Source: Chryseobacterium cupriresistens | GTDB lineage: Bacteria; Bacteroidota; Bacteroidia; Flavobacteriales; Weeksellaceae | Assembly: GCF_046614675.1 (NCBI RefSeq) | Contig: NZ_JBKKJT010000013.1 | Location: forward strand, 30,913-94,912 | DNA length: 64,000 bases | Direction of reading: 5' to 3' | Shown: piece by piece, positions 39,361-48,735 of the stretch | Layout: every line of letters begins with the position of its first letter | Position numbering within the stretch: the stretch's first letter is position 1 | Made by a program: the position numbers and the translations under genes | The notes under the pieces: model-generated | Databases searched by the model: none | Told to the model about the DNA's origin: nothing | Seen by the model: the letters and a program-made list of their open reading frames with translations, nothing else

Positions 39361-39998
39361 AAAAATCTATCGTAATTGTTGACGACCATATACTTATTGC
39401 AAAAGCCCTGGAAGGAATTATAGGTAACTTCAGTGAATTTGAAGTCATCTATGTAAGCGAGAACGGGAAAGATCTTATCCAAAAATTTGAAGAAGGCAAT
39501 GCCATTCCTGATATTATTCTTTTAGATATCAGTATGCCTATTATGGACGGTTTTGAAACGGCAGTCTGGCTTACAAAAAACCATCCCGATATTAAAATTA
39601 TGGCTCTCAGTATGCAGGGAGATGACAACAGCGTAATTAAGATGATTAAAAGCGGAGCAAAAGGTTATCTGCTGAAAAACACCCATCCAAGAGATCTGGA
39701 AACCGCACTTACCCGACTCAATAGTGATGGCTTCTTTTATCCGGACTGGGCTTCCAAAATTATATTCTCCAACCTGAACAAAGAGACTGAATCTGAAATG
39801 GCGATAAAAATTTCAGACAGAGAAAAAGAGTTTCTGAAATACACTGTAACCGAACTCAGTTATAAGGAAATTGCCGACAGAATGTGCTGCAGTCCGAGAA
39901 CAGTAGAAAGCTACCGTGATCAGCTATGTGAAAAACTGGATCTTAAAACCCGCGTAGGTCTAGCCGTTTTTGCCATTAAAAATGGTTTTGCTAATTAA
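39357..39998 (+). CDS. NarL/FixJ-type response regulator
   Basis: 213 residues. The receiver domain has phosphoacceptor D57 (DIILLDISMP), the acidic pair near D9-D10 and the conserved Lys (AKGYLLKN). The C-terminal LuxR-type helix-turn-helix (about residues 150-213) reads ISDREKEFLKYTVTELSYKE ... MCCSPRTVESYRDQL. It is cotranscribed with the kinase. The M43 genes lie on both sides of this module, so they are plausible targets, but no binding site is known. Confidence 0.93.
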   Translation: MKKSIVIVDDHILIAKALEGIIGNFSEFEVIYVSENGKDLIQKFEEGNAIPDIILLDISMPIMDGFETAVWLTKNHPDIKIMALSMQGDDNSVIKMIKSGAKGYLLKNTHPRDLETALTRLNSDGFFYPDWASKIIFSNLNKETESEMAIKISDREKEFLKYTVTELSYKEIADRMCCSPRTVESYRDQLCEKLDLKTRVGLAVFAIKNGFAN

Positions 39999-40190
39999 GT
40001 CTTTATAGTGAAAAAATTCTTTTAAAAAATAAATATAAACGAAAAGTATACACACAAAATAATCAAAAACTAAAAACGAACCAGTAGTTTTATCTAAATT
40101 GATTAAAATTCAATACATTCGAGATAACAATAGGATTTAATTAAACAAAAGGACTAATTATTAACAATATATCAATTAAATTACAAATTA

Positions 40191-40222
40191 TTTGCATATT
40201 AATTTCAAATAATATAATTTCA
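40191..40222 (+). promoter_or_regulatory. promoter of M43 copy 2
   Basis: TTTG (40191-40194), 20 bases, then TAATTTCA (40215-40222), matching the Bacteroidota -33/-7 pattern except for the last base. The sequence from TTTGCATATTAAT to TTTCACA is nearly identical to that at 41545. Confidence 0.7.
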
Positions 40223-40247
40223 CATCCTCAACCTAAATGATTTTGAT

Positions 40248-41252
40248 ATGAAAAAACTATTATTTGGAGCTTTTATGCTCACTGTAATGTCTGCATGTAA
40301 CACTGACAGCGTTACTAATCAAAATGAAAACACAACTGACGAAGCAGCAACAACTGCAGGTTTTGCTCAAAGGGGCTGTGCGTCTGAGGAAATCAGACAG
40401 GAAGCATTGAAAAGAAGTGCTGAACTCCAACAAAGATTTGCAGCATTAGAAACCAACACAGAAAAGTTCGCCAATGATGTAAAATTTGGAAAAGTTTTAG
40501 CTGATGGTACTGTAGAAATCCCGGTTGTAGTGAATGTTATATACAGAACTACAGCTGAAAACGTTTCTGATGCAAGAATTGCTGAACAAATTGCAGTATT
40601 AAATGCTGACTATTCCGGTACTAACACTGATGCCAGCAAAATTCCGACTGAATTCCAGGCTGTAAGTTCCGGTGACACAAAAGTAAAATTCAGACTGGTA
40701 AATACTGTTAGAAAATCTACCACAAAAACCGGATGGGCTACCAATGATGATATGAAAAAAGCATCTAAAGGAGGAATTGATGCTACTAATCCTACCAATT
40801 ATTTAAATTTATGGGTTGTAGGTAAAATGACCAGCCAGGGACGTACCATTCTTGGGTATGCAACATTCCCTGAATCTGCAGGTCTATGGAATGACGGTGT
40901 TGTAATTGCTGCTCCATATTTTGGAAAGACAGGAGCTTCTTCACCTTTCAACCTGGGAAGAACAGCAACACATGAAGTAGGCCACTACTTAAACTTAAGA
41001 CACATCTGGGGAGATGCTAATTGTGGAAATGACCAGGTAAGTGACACTCCTACACAAACTACAGCAAATTACGGAAAACCTTCATACCCGCTATATAATA
41101 CTTGCAGCGGTGTACAGAGATCTGTAATGTTTATGAATTACATGGATTATGTAGATGATGCAGCAATGTTTATGTTCTCTGCAGGACAAAAAACAAGAAT
41201 GCAGTCTGTAGTAGCTTCTTCTGGTGCAAGATCCGGATTGAGAGTATATTAA
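40248..41252 (+). CDS. lipoprotein zinc metalloprotease, M43 family (copy 2)
   Basis: 334 residues, closely similar to copies 1 and 3. Lipobox VMSAC (C17), spacer region, then the protease domain with HEVGHYLNLRHIWG (H242, E243, H246, H252) and Met-turn FMNYMDYVDDA. Several segments (KVLADGTVEIPVV, ADYSGTNTDASKIP) match copy 3 almost word for word, so these two are recent tandem duplicates. Its promoter and terminator also resemble those of copy 3. Substrate unknown; peptide or protein scavenging is likely. Confidence 0.93.
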   Translation: MKKLLFGAFMLTVMSACNTDSVTNQNENTTDEAATTAGFAQRGCASEEIRQEALKRSAELQQRFAALETNTEKFANDVKFGKVLADGTVEIPVVVNVIYRTTAENVSDARIAEQIAVLNADYSGTNTDASKIPTEFQAVSSGDTKVKFRLVNTVRKSTTKTGWATNDDMKKASKGGIDATNPTNYLNLWVVGKMTSQGRTILGYATFPESAGLWNDGVVIAAPYFGKTGASSPFNLGRTATHEVGHYLNLRHIWGDANCGNDQVSDTPTQTTANYGKPSYPLYNTCSGVQRSVMFMNYMDYVDDAAMFMFSAGQKTRMQSVVASSGARSGLRVY

Positions 41253-41276
41253 AATTTAAATATTGACAAACTTAGG

Positions 41277-41306
41277 ATCTATCTCAAATTGAGATAGATT
41301 TTTTTA
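41277..41306 (+). terminator. terminator after M43 copy 2
   Basis: Stem ATCTATCTCAA/TTGAGATAGAT with seven T. The same sequence type terminates copy 3 (42662). Confidence 0.85.
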
Positions 41307-41544
41307 TTCTATCTATCTCCTGAAATTAAATCCCTTTTCAGTTTCAGCAACACTCCGTTTGTATAAAATATCCTATAAAAAACAATAAAAACATGAAATT
41401 ATTCACACATAAAATCCGATTGATTATTAAATATAAATAAAACAATTAATTTTAACTAAAATTCAATTAAATATCATTTTATTTGCATTTAATTCAAGCA
41501 AATGCTATACAATTTAAAATTCCTCTACCTTTTTCAATGAATAA

Positions 41545-41576
41545 TTTGCATATTAATCACAAATAATATAATTTCA
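41545..41576 (+). promoter_or_regulatory. promoter of M43 copy 3
   Basis: TTTG (41545-41548), 20 bases, TAATTTCA (41569-41576). Same core and flanks as the copy 2 promoter at 40191. Confidence 0.7.
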
Positions 41577-41605
41577 CACCCTCAACCAAATTATATTATA
41601 ACGAT

Positions 41606-42619
41606 ATGAAAAAATTCTTAATGGGAGCCCTGGTCCTGGGCTTTATGTCGGCATGTAACACCGACAGTTTAACCACTCAAAATGAAACACCTGCGGATCA
41701 GGAAAATTCTGTTCCAAGTGCTCTTAAAAGAAGCTGCCCTTCAGAAGAAATCAGACAAGCAATGCTTTTGAAAAATCCAGCGCTACAAAAGAAAATAGCG
41801 GATATTGAATCCGGTACTGAAAAATTTGCAGAAAACCTTAAAGTGGGAAAAGTTCTTGCAGACGGAACTGTTGAGATCCCGGTAGTTTTTAATGTCATCT
41901 ATAACACTTCTACTCAAAATGTTTCTGACACAAGAATTGCAGAACAAATTGCTGTTCTTAATGCCGATTACGGAGGCACCAATTCTGATGTTACGAAAAT
42001 TCCTTCTGCATTTCAGCCTGCAGCAGCAGGTGATGTAAAAATCCGTTTCAAATTAGTTGCAACCAACCGTAAACAGAGTTCAAAAACAGGCTGGAGATCT
42101 GATCTTGAACAAATGAAAAAAGCCAGCACCGGAGGAATTGATGCAACTGATGTCAATAAAAACCTGAATATCTGGGTTGTAAATTCAATTCTTGACGAAA
42201 ACAATCAACCTGGAACACTGGGCTACGCTTATTATCCTGAACATGCAGGACAATGGTATGACGGTCTTGTAATAGGCTATCAGTATATAGGAAAAACAGG
42301 TGCTTCAGCTCCGTTTAATTTAGGAAGAACAGTAACCCATGAAGTAGGACATTACCTGAACCTTCCACACCTTTGGGGATCATCAGACACAGGCTGCCAG
42401 ACAGATTACTCTAATGATACTCCTACATCTCCCGGCCCTAATTATGGAAATCCCACCTACCCTCTAAACAGAATTTGTGGAGGTGTAAGCCGTTCTCAGA
42501 TGTTTATGAATTATATGGATTATGTAGATGACAAATCTATGTTTATGTTCTCTGCCAACCAAAAAACCAGAATGCAGGCTGTAGTATCAGCATCGGGACC
42601 AAGAGCAGGATTAAGATAA
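41606..42619 (+). CDS. lipoprotein zinc metalloprotease, M43 family (copy 3)
   Basis: 337 residues. Lipobox FMSAC (C17). Zinc motif HEVGHYLNLPHLWG (H245, E246, H249, H255) and Met-turn FMNYMDYVDDK. Compared with copy 2 it has small insertions, one before the zinc motif (ILDENNQPGT) and one after it (GSSDTGCQTDYSND replaces GDANCGND). These could change the active-site cleft and specificity. It is the last of the three and is followed by a related terminator. Confidence 0.92.
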   Translation: MKKFLMGALVLGFMSACNTDSLTTQNETPADQENSVPSALKRSCPSEEIRQAMLLKNPALQKKIADIESGTEKFAENLKVGKVLADGTVEIPVVFNVIYNTSTQNVSDTRIAEQIAVLNADYGGTNSDVTKIPSAFQPAAAGDVKIRFKLVATNRKQSSKTGWRSDLEQMKKASTGGIDATDVNKNLNIWVVNSILDENNQPGTLGYAYYPEHAGQWYDGLVIGYQYIGKTGASAPFNLGRTVTHEVGHYLNLPHLWGSSDTGCQTDYSNDTPTSPGPNYGNPTYPLNRICGGVSRSQMFMNYMDYVDDKSMFMFSANQKTRMQAVVSASGPRAGLR

Positions 42620-42661
42620 TCAGCCGGATTGCTTAGAAATATTATAAAAATATTAAAATAG

Positions 42662-42691
42662 TCTATCTCAATTTTTGGGATAGATTTTTTT
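42662..42691 (+). terminator. terminator after M43 copy 3
   Basis: Stem TCTATCTCA/TGGGATAGA (one G-T pair) followed by seven T. Confidence 0.8.
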
Positions 42692-42727
42692 AATACTTTT
42701 ACGCAATTTAAATTCAACACCACTACG

Positions 42728-44113
42728 ATGAAAAAAATAGCATTAGCATCAGGAATACTATTGCAATTATCCTGTATTAAAGCACAGGATACTATCCCAT
42801 CCCGAAATCTCAAGGAAGATCTGGCACTTATCAATTCAGGGTATACAATTCAGGAGAAAACTCCTTTTTTCCAAAAAGAATGGGTGAAAAAATCGGTGGC
42901 TCCAGCTCTACTTTTTACGGCAGCCGCAGCAACATGGGGAGAAAAAGAGAATATTCGCGAGGTAAGAAACCGGTACCTTCCCAACTTCAAAGTAAAATAT
43001 GATGATTATCTGCAATACGCTCCTGCTGCTGCAGTCTATGGATTAAAACTGGCAGGTGTAAAAGGGCGTAACAATATAGGACGGGCTACCTTATCCTATG
43101 GAACCAGCTTAGCCATCATGGCTATTTTAGTCAACTCTATTAAATATACAGCAAAAGTGGAACGTCCCGATGGATCCAAAAACAACTCTTTCCCATCAGG
43201 GCATGCCGCAATGGCTTTTACCAATGCCACATTTCTACACAAAGAATATGGTTTGGTGAATCCGGCCTACAGTATTGCCGGATATGGTTCTGCTACCCTT
43301 ACGGGACTTGGACGAAATTTAAATAACAGACACTGGGTTCCGGATATTCTCGCCGGTGCAGGTATCGGAATTATATCAACAGAACTGGGGTATTTTTTTA
43401 TTGACAAAATTTATAAAAACAAGGGTGATAATTTAAGCATCTTATCCAGAATACAGGGTAACGACTATCCATCCTTTCTTTCTTTAAAAATGGGAACCGC
43501 GTTTGGTACCACTAACTTCCTGAGGGAATCTGAACTGGATGATAAAAAACAAATCGGTTTTGAGGGCGGACTGGAAGGCGCTTATTTCTTTTCAAAAAAA
43601 TGGGGTGTGGGTGCCGATGTATCTTTCAGCAGCTTCCCTATTAAATCTCAAAGAATAACATTAGATGACGGGCAGGATTTTGGTGATCATGAAATCAAAA
43701 CACAATCTATGGGATTCCTTTCTGCAGGCATTGGGCCTTATTTTTCCCATGAAATATCAGATAAATGGCAGCTTACTTTAAAAATTACCGGAGGATATGC
43801 CGCTACTGCCACTGGAAAAGTATTTGTAAAGGGAGAGGACATCGATGCTCCCAACCATGAGCTCCAAATAGCCAGATATAAACCAAAACCAGCTTTCCGA
43901 TGGAATACAGGTGCTTCTATGACTTATAAGTTTAATCCGGGATTAGGTCTTACTTTCTATACGGATTACAATCAGATCAACTCCACCATTCGTTATTACT
44001 TCAGCTATGAAATTAAGGAAAGTGCTGAACTGGATCAGGAACTGAACAACCTGATTGCTAAAGAAAAAATCAATTATATCACGCTAGGTTTACGATTGAC
44101 AGCCTATTTTTAA
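42728..44113 (+). CDS. PAP2-family phosphatase with C-terminal outer-membrane-type beta-barrel
   Basis: 461 residues with a signal peptide (ending near CIKAQ). Residues about 50-230 form a PAP2 domain: K-x6-RP in KYTAKVERP, PSGH in SFPSGHAAMAF, and R-x5-H-x3-D in RNLNNRHWVPD. Such enzymes remove phosphate from lipids such as undecaprenyl pyrophosphate or lipid A. The remaining 220 residues are amphipathic beta strands ending in TLGLRLTAYF, a C-terminal Phe pattern typical of outer-membrane barrels. The fusion suggests the phosphatase acts at the outer membrane. Its substrate cannot be read. Confidence 0.88.
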   Translation: MKKIALASGILLQLSCIKAQDTIPSRNLKEDLALINSGYTIQEKTPFFQKEWVKKSVAPALLFTAAAATWGEKENIREVRNRYLPNFKVKYDDYLQYAPAAAVYGLKLAGVKGRNNIGRATLSYGTSLAIMAILVNSIKYTAKVERPDGSKNNSFPSGHAAMAFTNATFLHKEYGLVNPAYSIAGYGSATLTGLGRNLNNRHWVPDILAGAGIGIISTELGYFFIDKIYKNKGDNLSILSRIQGNDYPSFLSLKMGTAFGTTNFLRESELDDKKQIGFEGGLEGAYFFSKKWGVGADVSFSSFPIKSQRITLDDGQDFGDHEIKTQSMGFLSAGIGPYFSHEISDKWQLTLKITGGYAATATGKVFVKGEDIDAPNHELQIARYKPKPAFRWNTGASMTYKFNPGLGLTFYTDYNQINSTIRYYFSYEIKESAELDQELNNLIAKEKINYITLGLRLTAYF

Positions 44114-44119
44114 AGCAAG

Positions 44120-44144
44120 AAAGCCTCCAGAATCTGAAGGCTTT
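44120..44144. terminator. terminator between convergent PAP2 and M1 peptidase genes
   Basis: AAAGCCTCCAGA/TCTGAAGGCTTT pair with one mismatch and a short loop. It serves both strands. Confidence 0.7.
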
Positions 44145-44148
44145 ACTT

Positions 44149-46014
44149 TTATAAGTTTTTACGGTTGTCATCCGGAGTATAATCCATAAAGATATCTCCG
44201 TCCAGCTGTACCGATTTTATCTTCTTCTTAATAGGAATGACTAGATCGGTCAGTTTCTGGTCTTTTTCCCATACTGAAGGTGAAAAATGGATTTTTTCTG
44301 TCGTTCCATCATCATAAGACAGAATGGCATCAAACGGAATGGCAAAACCTCCTACATTCGCTACGTTGATGGTAAGCATGTCATTCATCTGGGATGCTCC
44401 TGTTACTTTTAAATCTATATAATTATTGGTATAAAACCAATTATGGAAGAACCAGTTCAGATTTTTTCCTGATCCCGTATTCATAGAATTGAAATAATCC
44501 CATGGCACAGGATGCTTCCCGTTCCAGTTGTCCATATAATGGTGTAATGCTTTTTTGAAGAGTTCATCTCCCAGATAATCTTTCAGCGCCAGATAAGACA
44601 ATGAAGATTTTACATAGGAGTTGTTTCCATATCCGGCACCGCTTACCTGCGTACTCATGGTAATTATCGGTTGATCCTGCTCTGCAGAAGGATCATTGAT
44701 CCATTTTTTAACACGGAAGTTTTTATAAAATTCTCTGGCAGCAGCTTCTCCGTTTTCATCAATCCCTATAAGATATTCCAGCGTGGTTGCCCAGCCTTCA
44801 TCCATAAATGCATATCTGGTCTCATTGATTCCCATATAAAAAGGGAAGTAGGTATGGGCAATTTCATGATCTGCCGTAAGCCTTGCATCATTAAGATCAT
44901 CAGGAATACTGGTATCATTAATCATCATAGGATATTCCATATCTGCGTATCCCTGGATAGCCGTCATTACGTTATAAGGATATTCTACGCCTGGCCAGTT
45001 TTTCGAGAACCAATCCAGGTTGTAACGCATCCAGTCTACATAATGTTCAAAATCTTTAGCTCCGTTTTTATATCCTGCCTGAACGCTGGCTCTTTTTGTT
45101 TTTAACTGAACGCTGGCGGCATCCCATACATAATGGTTACTCATGGCAAAACAGAAATCTGTAATATGGCTGGCTTTAAATTTCCAGACATTCCATTTAT
45201 TCTGTTTGGTTACTTTACCGGACTTCATTTCCTGTTCTGTGGCAATATGCATCAGCTTATCACTTTTCAGGGAAGCTTTATATCTTTTTAAATATTGAGG
45301 CTGAAGCACAGCTTCCGGATTCAGAAAATCACCGGTTGCCCAGACTACATAATTTTTCGGTGCTGTGATGGCAAAACTGTAATCATTGAAATCATTATAA
45401 AACTCCTGTCTGTCTGAGTGTTGAAGCATATCCCATCCGTTGTAATCATCATACACGGAAATCCTTGGAAAAGAATATGCCACATAGAATGTTTCAGGAT
45501 CAATCTGTCCTTCTCTTCCACTCTGAACCGACAATGGATATTCCCACTCTATTTTAACCTCAGCTTTTGATTTGGATTTCAGGGCTGATTTTAATTTTAC
45601 TTTTTCAACAGTACTCCAGTCATCACTGTTGATCTCATATTTTACATTGTTTACTGTAAAAGATTTAATTTTCAGCCCGGATGAAAGGAAATCTTTGGAT
45701 ACAAATCCTGATCTTGGCGACTGTGGTTTGTGAAGGTTATTCACAAATCGTATAGCCAGTTCATTCAGGTTATCCGGACTGTTGTTGGTATAAATAATGG
45801 TTTCTTTTCCGGAAACCACTTTTGTAGCAGCATCTATTTTCACCTCTACATTATACACTCCTTTATTCTGCCAGTAGTTTTTCCCTGGTGCTCCGGAGAT
45901 ATCACGTGTACCTCTTTCATACGCTTTTTTGATATTCCTCGGCATATACAATTCCTGAGCTGACAGCTGCAGTAAAGAAACTGCGATCAGCATTCCGGAA
46001 AAAATTTTCTTCAT
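44149..46014 (-). CDS. secreted M1-family metallopeptidase (1)
   Basis: The ATG at 46014 gives a 621-residue exported protein (signal peptide MKKIFSGMLIAVSLLQLSAQ). The M1 zinc site is HEIAH (residues 383-387) with the third ligand E406 (MDEGWAT) 19 residues later. The substrate-binding GAMEN-like motif reads ADMEYP. N-terminal beta domain and C-terminal beta/helical parts fit gluzincin aminopeptidases. It is paralogous in layout to the M1 protein at 55647. Likely a periplasmic or surface peptidase in peptide use. Stands alone, before the outer-membrane barrel gene. Confidence 0.93.
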   Translation of the reverse strand: MKKIFSGMLIAVSLLQLSAQELYMPRNIKKAYERGTRDISGAPGKNYWQNKGVYNVEVKIDAATKVVSGKETIIYTNNSPDNLNELAIRFVNNLHKPQSPRSGFVSKDFLSSGLKIKSFTVNNVKYEINSDDWSTVEKVKLKSALKSKSKAEVKIEWEYPLSVQSGREGQIDPETFYVAYSFPRISVYDDYNGWDMLQHSDRQEFYNDFNDYSFAITAPKNYVVWATGDFLNPEAVLQPQYLKRYKASLKSDKLMHIATEQEMKSGKVTKQNKWNVWKFKASHITDFCFAMSNHYVWDAASVQLKTKRASVQAGYKNGAKDFEHYVDWMRYNLDWFSKNWPGVEYPYNVMTAIQGYADMEYPMMINDTSIPDDLNDARLTADHEIAHTYFPFYMGINETRYAFMDEGWATTLEYLIGIDENGEAAAREFYKNFRVKKWINDPSAEQDQPIITMSTQVSGAGYGNNSYVKSSLSYLALKDYLGDELFKKALHHYMDNWNGKHPVPWDYFNSMNTGSGKNLNWFFHNWFYTNNYIDLKVTGASQMNDMLTINVANVGGFAIPFDAILSYDDGTTEKIHFSPSVWEKDQKLTDLVIPIKKKIKSVQLDGDIFMDYTPDDNRKNL

Positions 46015-46120
46015 AGCGATCTCTTTAAAGATAGGCATCAAAAATAACGAAAATGTGCCATCAGACGACCATTCTTTCACAATAATATTTTACCGTGATT
46101 AACTTTTATATTAAAATATT

Positions 46121-48490
46121 CTACAATCTATCTTGTTCGGCTGTTTTTTTAATTGTTTTGGCATTTTTAACTGATTGATTTCCAAAGTTGAATTTCAATG
46201 AAAATGTTACTCCCTGAGTATCGGTATAATCAAGAAAATAATTATCCTGATTTGCATATTTTGTACTGACCTTCTGTTCTGTGGATCTGAAAATATCGCT
46301 AAAAATAAGGCTGGCTTCCAGTTTTTTACTAAAGAATTTCCTGTTCATTACAAAATAAGCCGACCATAGAGAAGATATCCTGAATGTTCCCTGTATGCCG
46401 GGAGAATAGTAGCGGTGTCCCATTTCCATTTTCCAGTCGCTGTTTTTATCGAGCGTAAAGCTTGTTGAAATGTTTGAAACCCAGTTCCAGACTTTATTTT
46501 TATACAGCATTCTATCAACTCCTGTGAAATAATTTTCATTGTGTTCAAGGTTTTCAGAAAGGATGATATTCCACCATGGTTTCACCTGGAAATTTTTATA
46601 AAAGCTTAATCCGAAAGCCTCTCCTTTCTCAATATTGGTAAAATAATAGATCAAACTGTTAGTACTTGGTTCCTGATAGGAAATTTCCATGGACGGATAA
46701 ATTTCTTTTCTATAGTACAAATCCAGATTCCAGTCTTTCCATGAATAAGTAAGATTGAGATTGTGGGTAATCGTTGCTTTTAATTTGGGATCTCCCTGAT
46801 AATAGGAAAACAGATTGTAGTAAGATTTTGCAGGATTCAGCCATGAATAGGATGGTCTGCTGATTCTTTTCCCATAGGAGAACCCGAATTCCTGTTTATT
46901 TTCTGTCGTGTACTGTGCATAAAAAGTGGGAAAGAATTTCCAATAATTACTTTTATTCAGTTCATAAGGTTCTGAAACCACACCTTCAAGATCTGTCATT
47001 TCCGCACGAAGACCTCCCTTGAAATTCCACTTCCCGATATTGTAGGTTAATGAAGAATACAAGGCAAAATTGTGTTCTTTATAATCAAAAATACTGCTTT
47101 TTTCCGGTCTGTATTGTAGTGTTCCGTTCTCGTTATCAGAGAAATCAAGTTGACTGCTGGTTTTTACAAAACTATACTTAATCCCCGATTCTAGTTCCAG
47201 TTTATCCCCTTTCCATTGGTAATCGAATTGGGTAGAATATAGCTGAACATCTGCTTTATTCCGGGTAAGGAAATTATCTTCTTTGGGAGGTTGCCCTGCA
47301 AAATTCAGATAGGTGATTACATTCTGATATTTATCGGCATTATTTCCGGTAAAATAATTGATCCAGGAAAGGCTGCTTTTCTTATTGATTTTCCTGTCTA
47401 TCTGAAAACTTACAGAGTTATTGATGGAACGTGAGCGATGATCATTGATGGTAGTATAATCAGATTCTACCCTATCCTGCTGGTTAAAGATCAGCGTAGG
47501 AACATTGTAGGTTCCGAAGGATTTTGGAGAAAAATACCCTGAGTAGTTGAGGCTAAGATTGGTCAGGCTGTCCAGTTCATATTCCACATTAAAATTCAGG
47601 GTATTCTGGTTATTGTTTTTATCCTTCCTGTTCATTGTACTTACCCATCGGGTTTGGCTTTCCGGATAGTTTACATAATCTGTTCCTTCCCGGTAGTACG
47701 TTCCCAGCCCTTTATAATAGCTCCCCATAATGGAAAGTTTATCTTTTTTATAATATTGGGAAAGACCGAAAACGCCTTTCGCATATTGTGTCTGTACATA
47801 TTTGGATGAGAGAATGCCACGGTAACCTTCAATTTTATTCTTTTTCAGAACGATATTCAGTACTGCGCTTCCTGAGGCTTCATATTTTGCAGGTGGATTG
47901 GTAATCACTTCCACAGATTTCACTTCATCTCCCTGTGTATTCTCCAGAAGGTTTTTAAGCTCATCCCCTGTCAGCATTACTTTTTTATCATTAATCGTCA
48001 CCAGAATTCCGGTATTTCCCTTTACACTCAATACACTGTTGCTGATAGTAACACCTGGTGTATTTTTCAGGATTTCCCAGGCATTGAGCGAAGAAATATT
48101 ACTGTTTTCCACATTAAATTCCAGACGGTCTACCTTTCTTTTCACCAAAGGCTTACGTTTCGTCATGACTATTCCTTCTATTTCCTGAGATTCTTTTTTA
48201 AGAACGATATTCAGAGGTTCAGGCTCTTTTAAATCCAATTTTTTCTCAAATAAAGAATATCCCTGATTTTTAACTATCAGCTTTACATCCTGTTTTTCTA
48301 TACCCTGGAGTACAAACTTCCCGTGTTCATCCGTTTTTAATTCTTTGATCAATGCATTCTGAGCGTTATATACTTCTACCTTTACGAAAGAAAGTTTTTC
48401 ATTTTCGGTGTTCATCACTGTACCTTCAGTTTTTTGTTGCTGGGCAAGAATCAAAGCTGGAAAACACAGAAGAAAAAGAATTTTATACAT
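46121..48490 (-). CDS. outer-membrane beta-barrel protein (TonB-receptor-like, OMP_b-brl family)
   Basis: 789 residues. Signal peptide (MYKILFLLCFPALILAQ), a carboxypeptidase-regulatory-like Ig domain (about 20-100), a plug-like domain (about 115-220; LKNTPGVTISNSVLSVKGN), and a long barrel to the C-terminus rich in alternating aromatic strands. It has no clear TonB box or SusD partner. It is divergent from the kinase gene at 48736, and the gap holds five GGTTAA direct repeats, so it is probably controlled by the neighbouring response regulator. Confidence 0.9.
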   Translation of the reverse strand: MYKILFLLCFPALILAQQQKTEGTVMNTENEKLSFVKVEVYNAQNALIKELKTDEHGKFVLQGIEKQDVKLIVKNQGYSLFEKKLDLKEPEPLNIVLKKESQEIEGIVMTKRKPLVKRKVDRLEFNVENSNISSLNAWEILKNTPGVTISNSVLSVKGNTGILVTINDKKVMLTGDELKNLLENTQGDEVKSVEVITNPPAKYEASGSAVLNIVLKKNKIEGYRGILSSKYVQTQYAKGVFGLSQYYKKDKLSIMGSYYKGLGTYYREGTDYVNYPESQTRWVSTMNRKDKNNNQNTLNFNVEYELDSLTNLSLNYSGYFSPKSFGTYNVPTLIFNQQDRVESDYTTINDHRSRSINNSVSFQIDRKINKKSSLSWINYFTGNNADKYQNVITYLNFAGQPPKEDNFLTRNKADVQLYSTQFDYQWKGDKLELESGIKYSFVKTSSQLDFSDNENGTLQYRPEKSSIFDYKEHNFALYSSLTYNIGKWNFKGGLRAEMTDLEGVVSEPYELNKSNYWKFFPTFYAQYTTENKQEFGFSYGKRISRPSYSWLNPAKSYYNLFSYYQGDPKLKATITHNLNLTYSWKDWNLDLYYRKEIYPSMEISYQEPSTNSLIYYFTNIEKGEAFGLSFYKNFQVKPWWNIILSENLEHNENYFTGVDRMLYKNKVWNWVSNISTSFTLDKNSDWKMEMGHRYYSPGIQGTFRISSLWSAYFVMNRKFFSKKLEASLIFSDIFRSTEQKVSTKYANQDNYFLDYTDTQGVTFSLKFNFGNQSVKNAKTIKKTAEQDRL

Positions 48491-48570
48491 GGTTATTTTT
48501 TTATCCGTTCAAACAAAAACAATTGTTCTGTTCTATGGGTACAAAATTCTATATTGACTGGAAAAAAAAC

Positions 48571-48599
48571 GGTTAATAGAAGGTTAATGATGGGTTAAT
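48571..48599. promoter_or_regulatory. triple GGTTAAT direct repeat (response-regulator box)
   Basis: GGTTAAT occurs at 48571, 48582 and 48593, each 11 bases apart. Tandem half-sites at this spacing are typical of OmpR/PhoB-type regulators. It lies between the divergent barrel gene and the kinase gene. Confidence 0.75.
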
Positions 48600-48668
48600 A
48601 TCTTTTCTGTCATAAAATTACCAGCTTCTGATAAAGAAATGAAACTGTTTTTGAAGATTCAAAACTAT

Positions 48669-48686
48669 GGTTAACGGAAGGTTAAT
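48669..48686 (+). promoter_or_regulatory. double GGTTAA direct repeat before the kinase gene
   Basis: GGTTAAC at 48669 and GGTTAAT at 48680, 11 bases apart. The -7-like TATCTTTG (48723-48730) follows, without a TTTG -33 box, as expected for an activated promoter. Confidence 0.7.
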
Positions 48687-48735
48687 AATAAAATAATCAT
48701 TCCCGGAACATGGCTAAAGTTTTATCTTTGTTTTA

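Larger units (their letters stand above)
41253..41605. other. intergenic region between M43 copies 2 and 3
   Basis: 353 bases: a terminator (41277-41306), an AT-rich stretch of about 240 bases with no gene, and the promoter of copy 3 at 41545. Nothing else recognised. Confidence 0.6.

Noticed and set aside
36148..42619. M43 proteases as T9SS cargo
   Set aside because: All three end with the protease domain and lack a C-terminal sorting domain. They carry lipoprotein signals instead.
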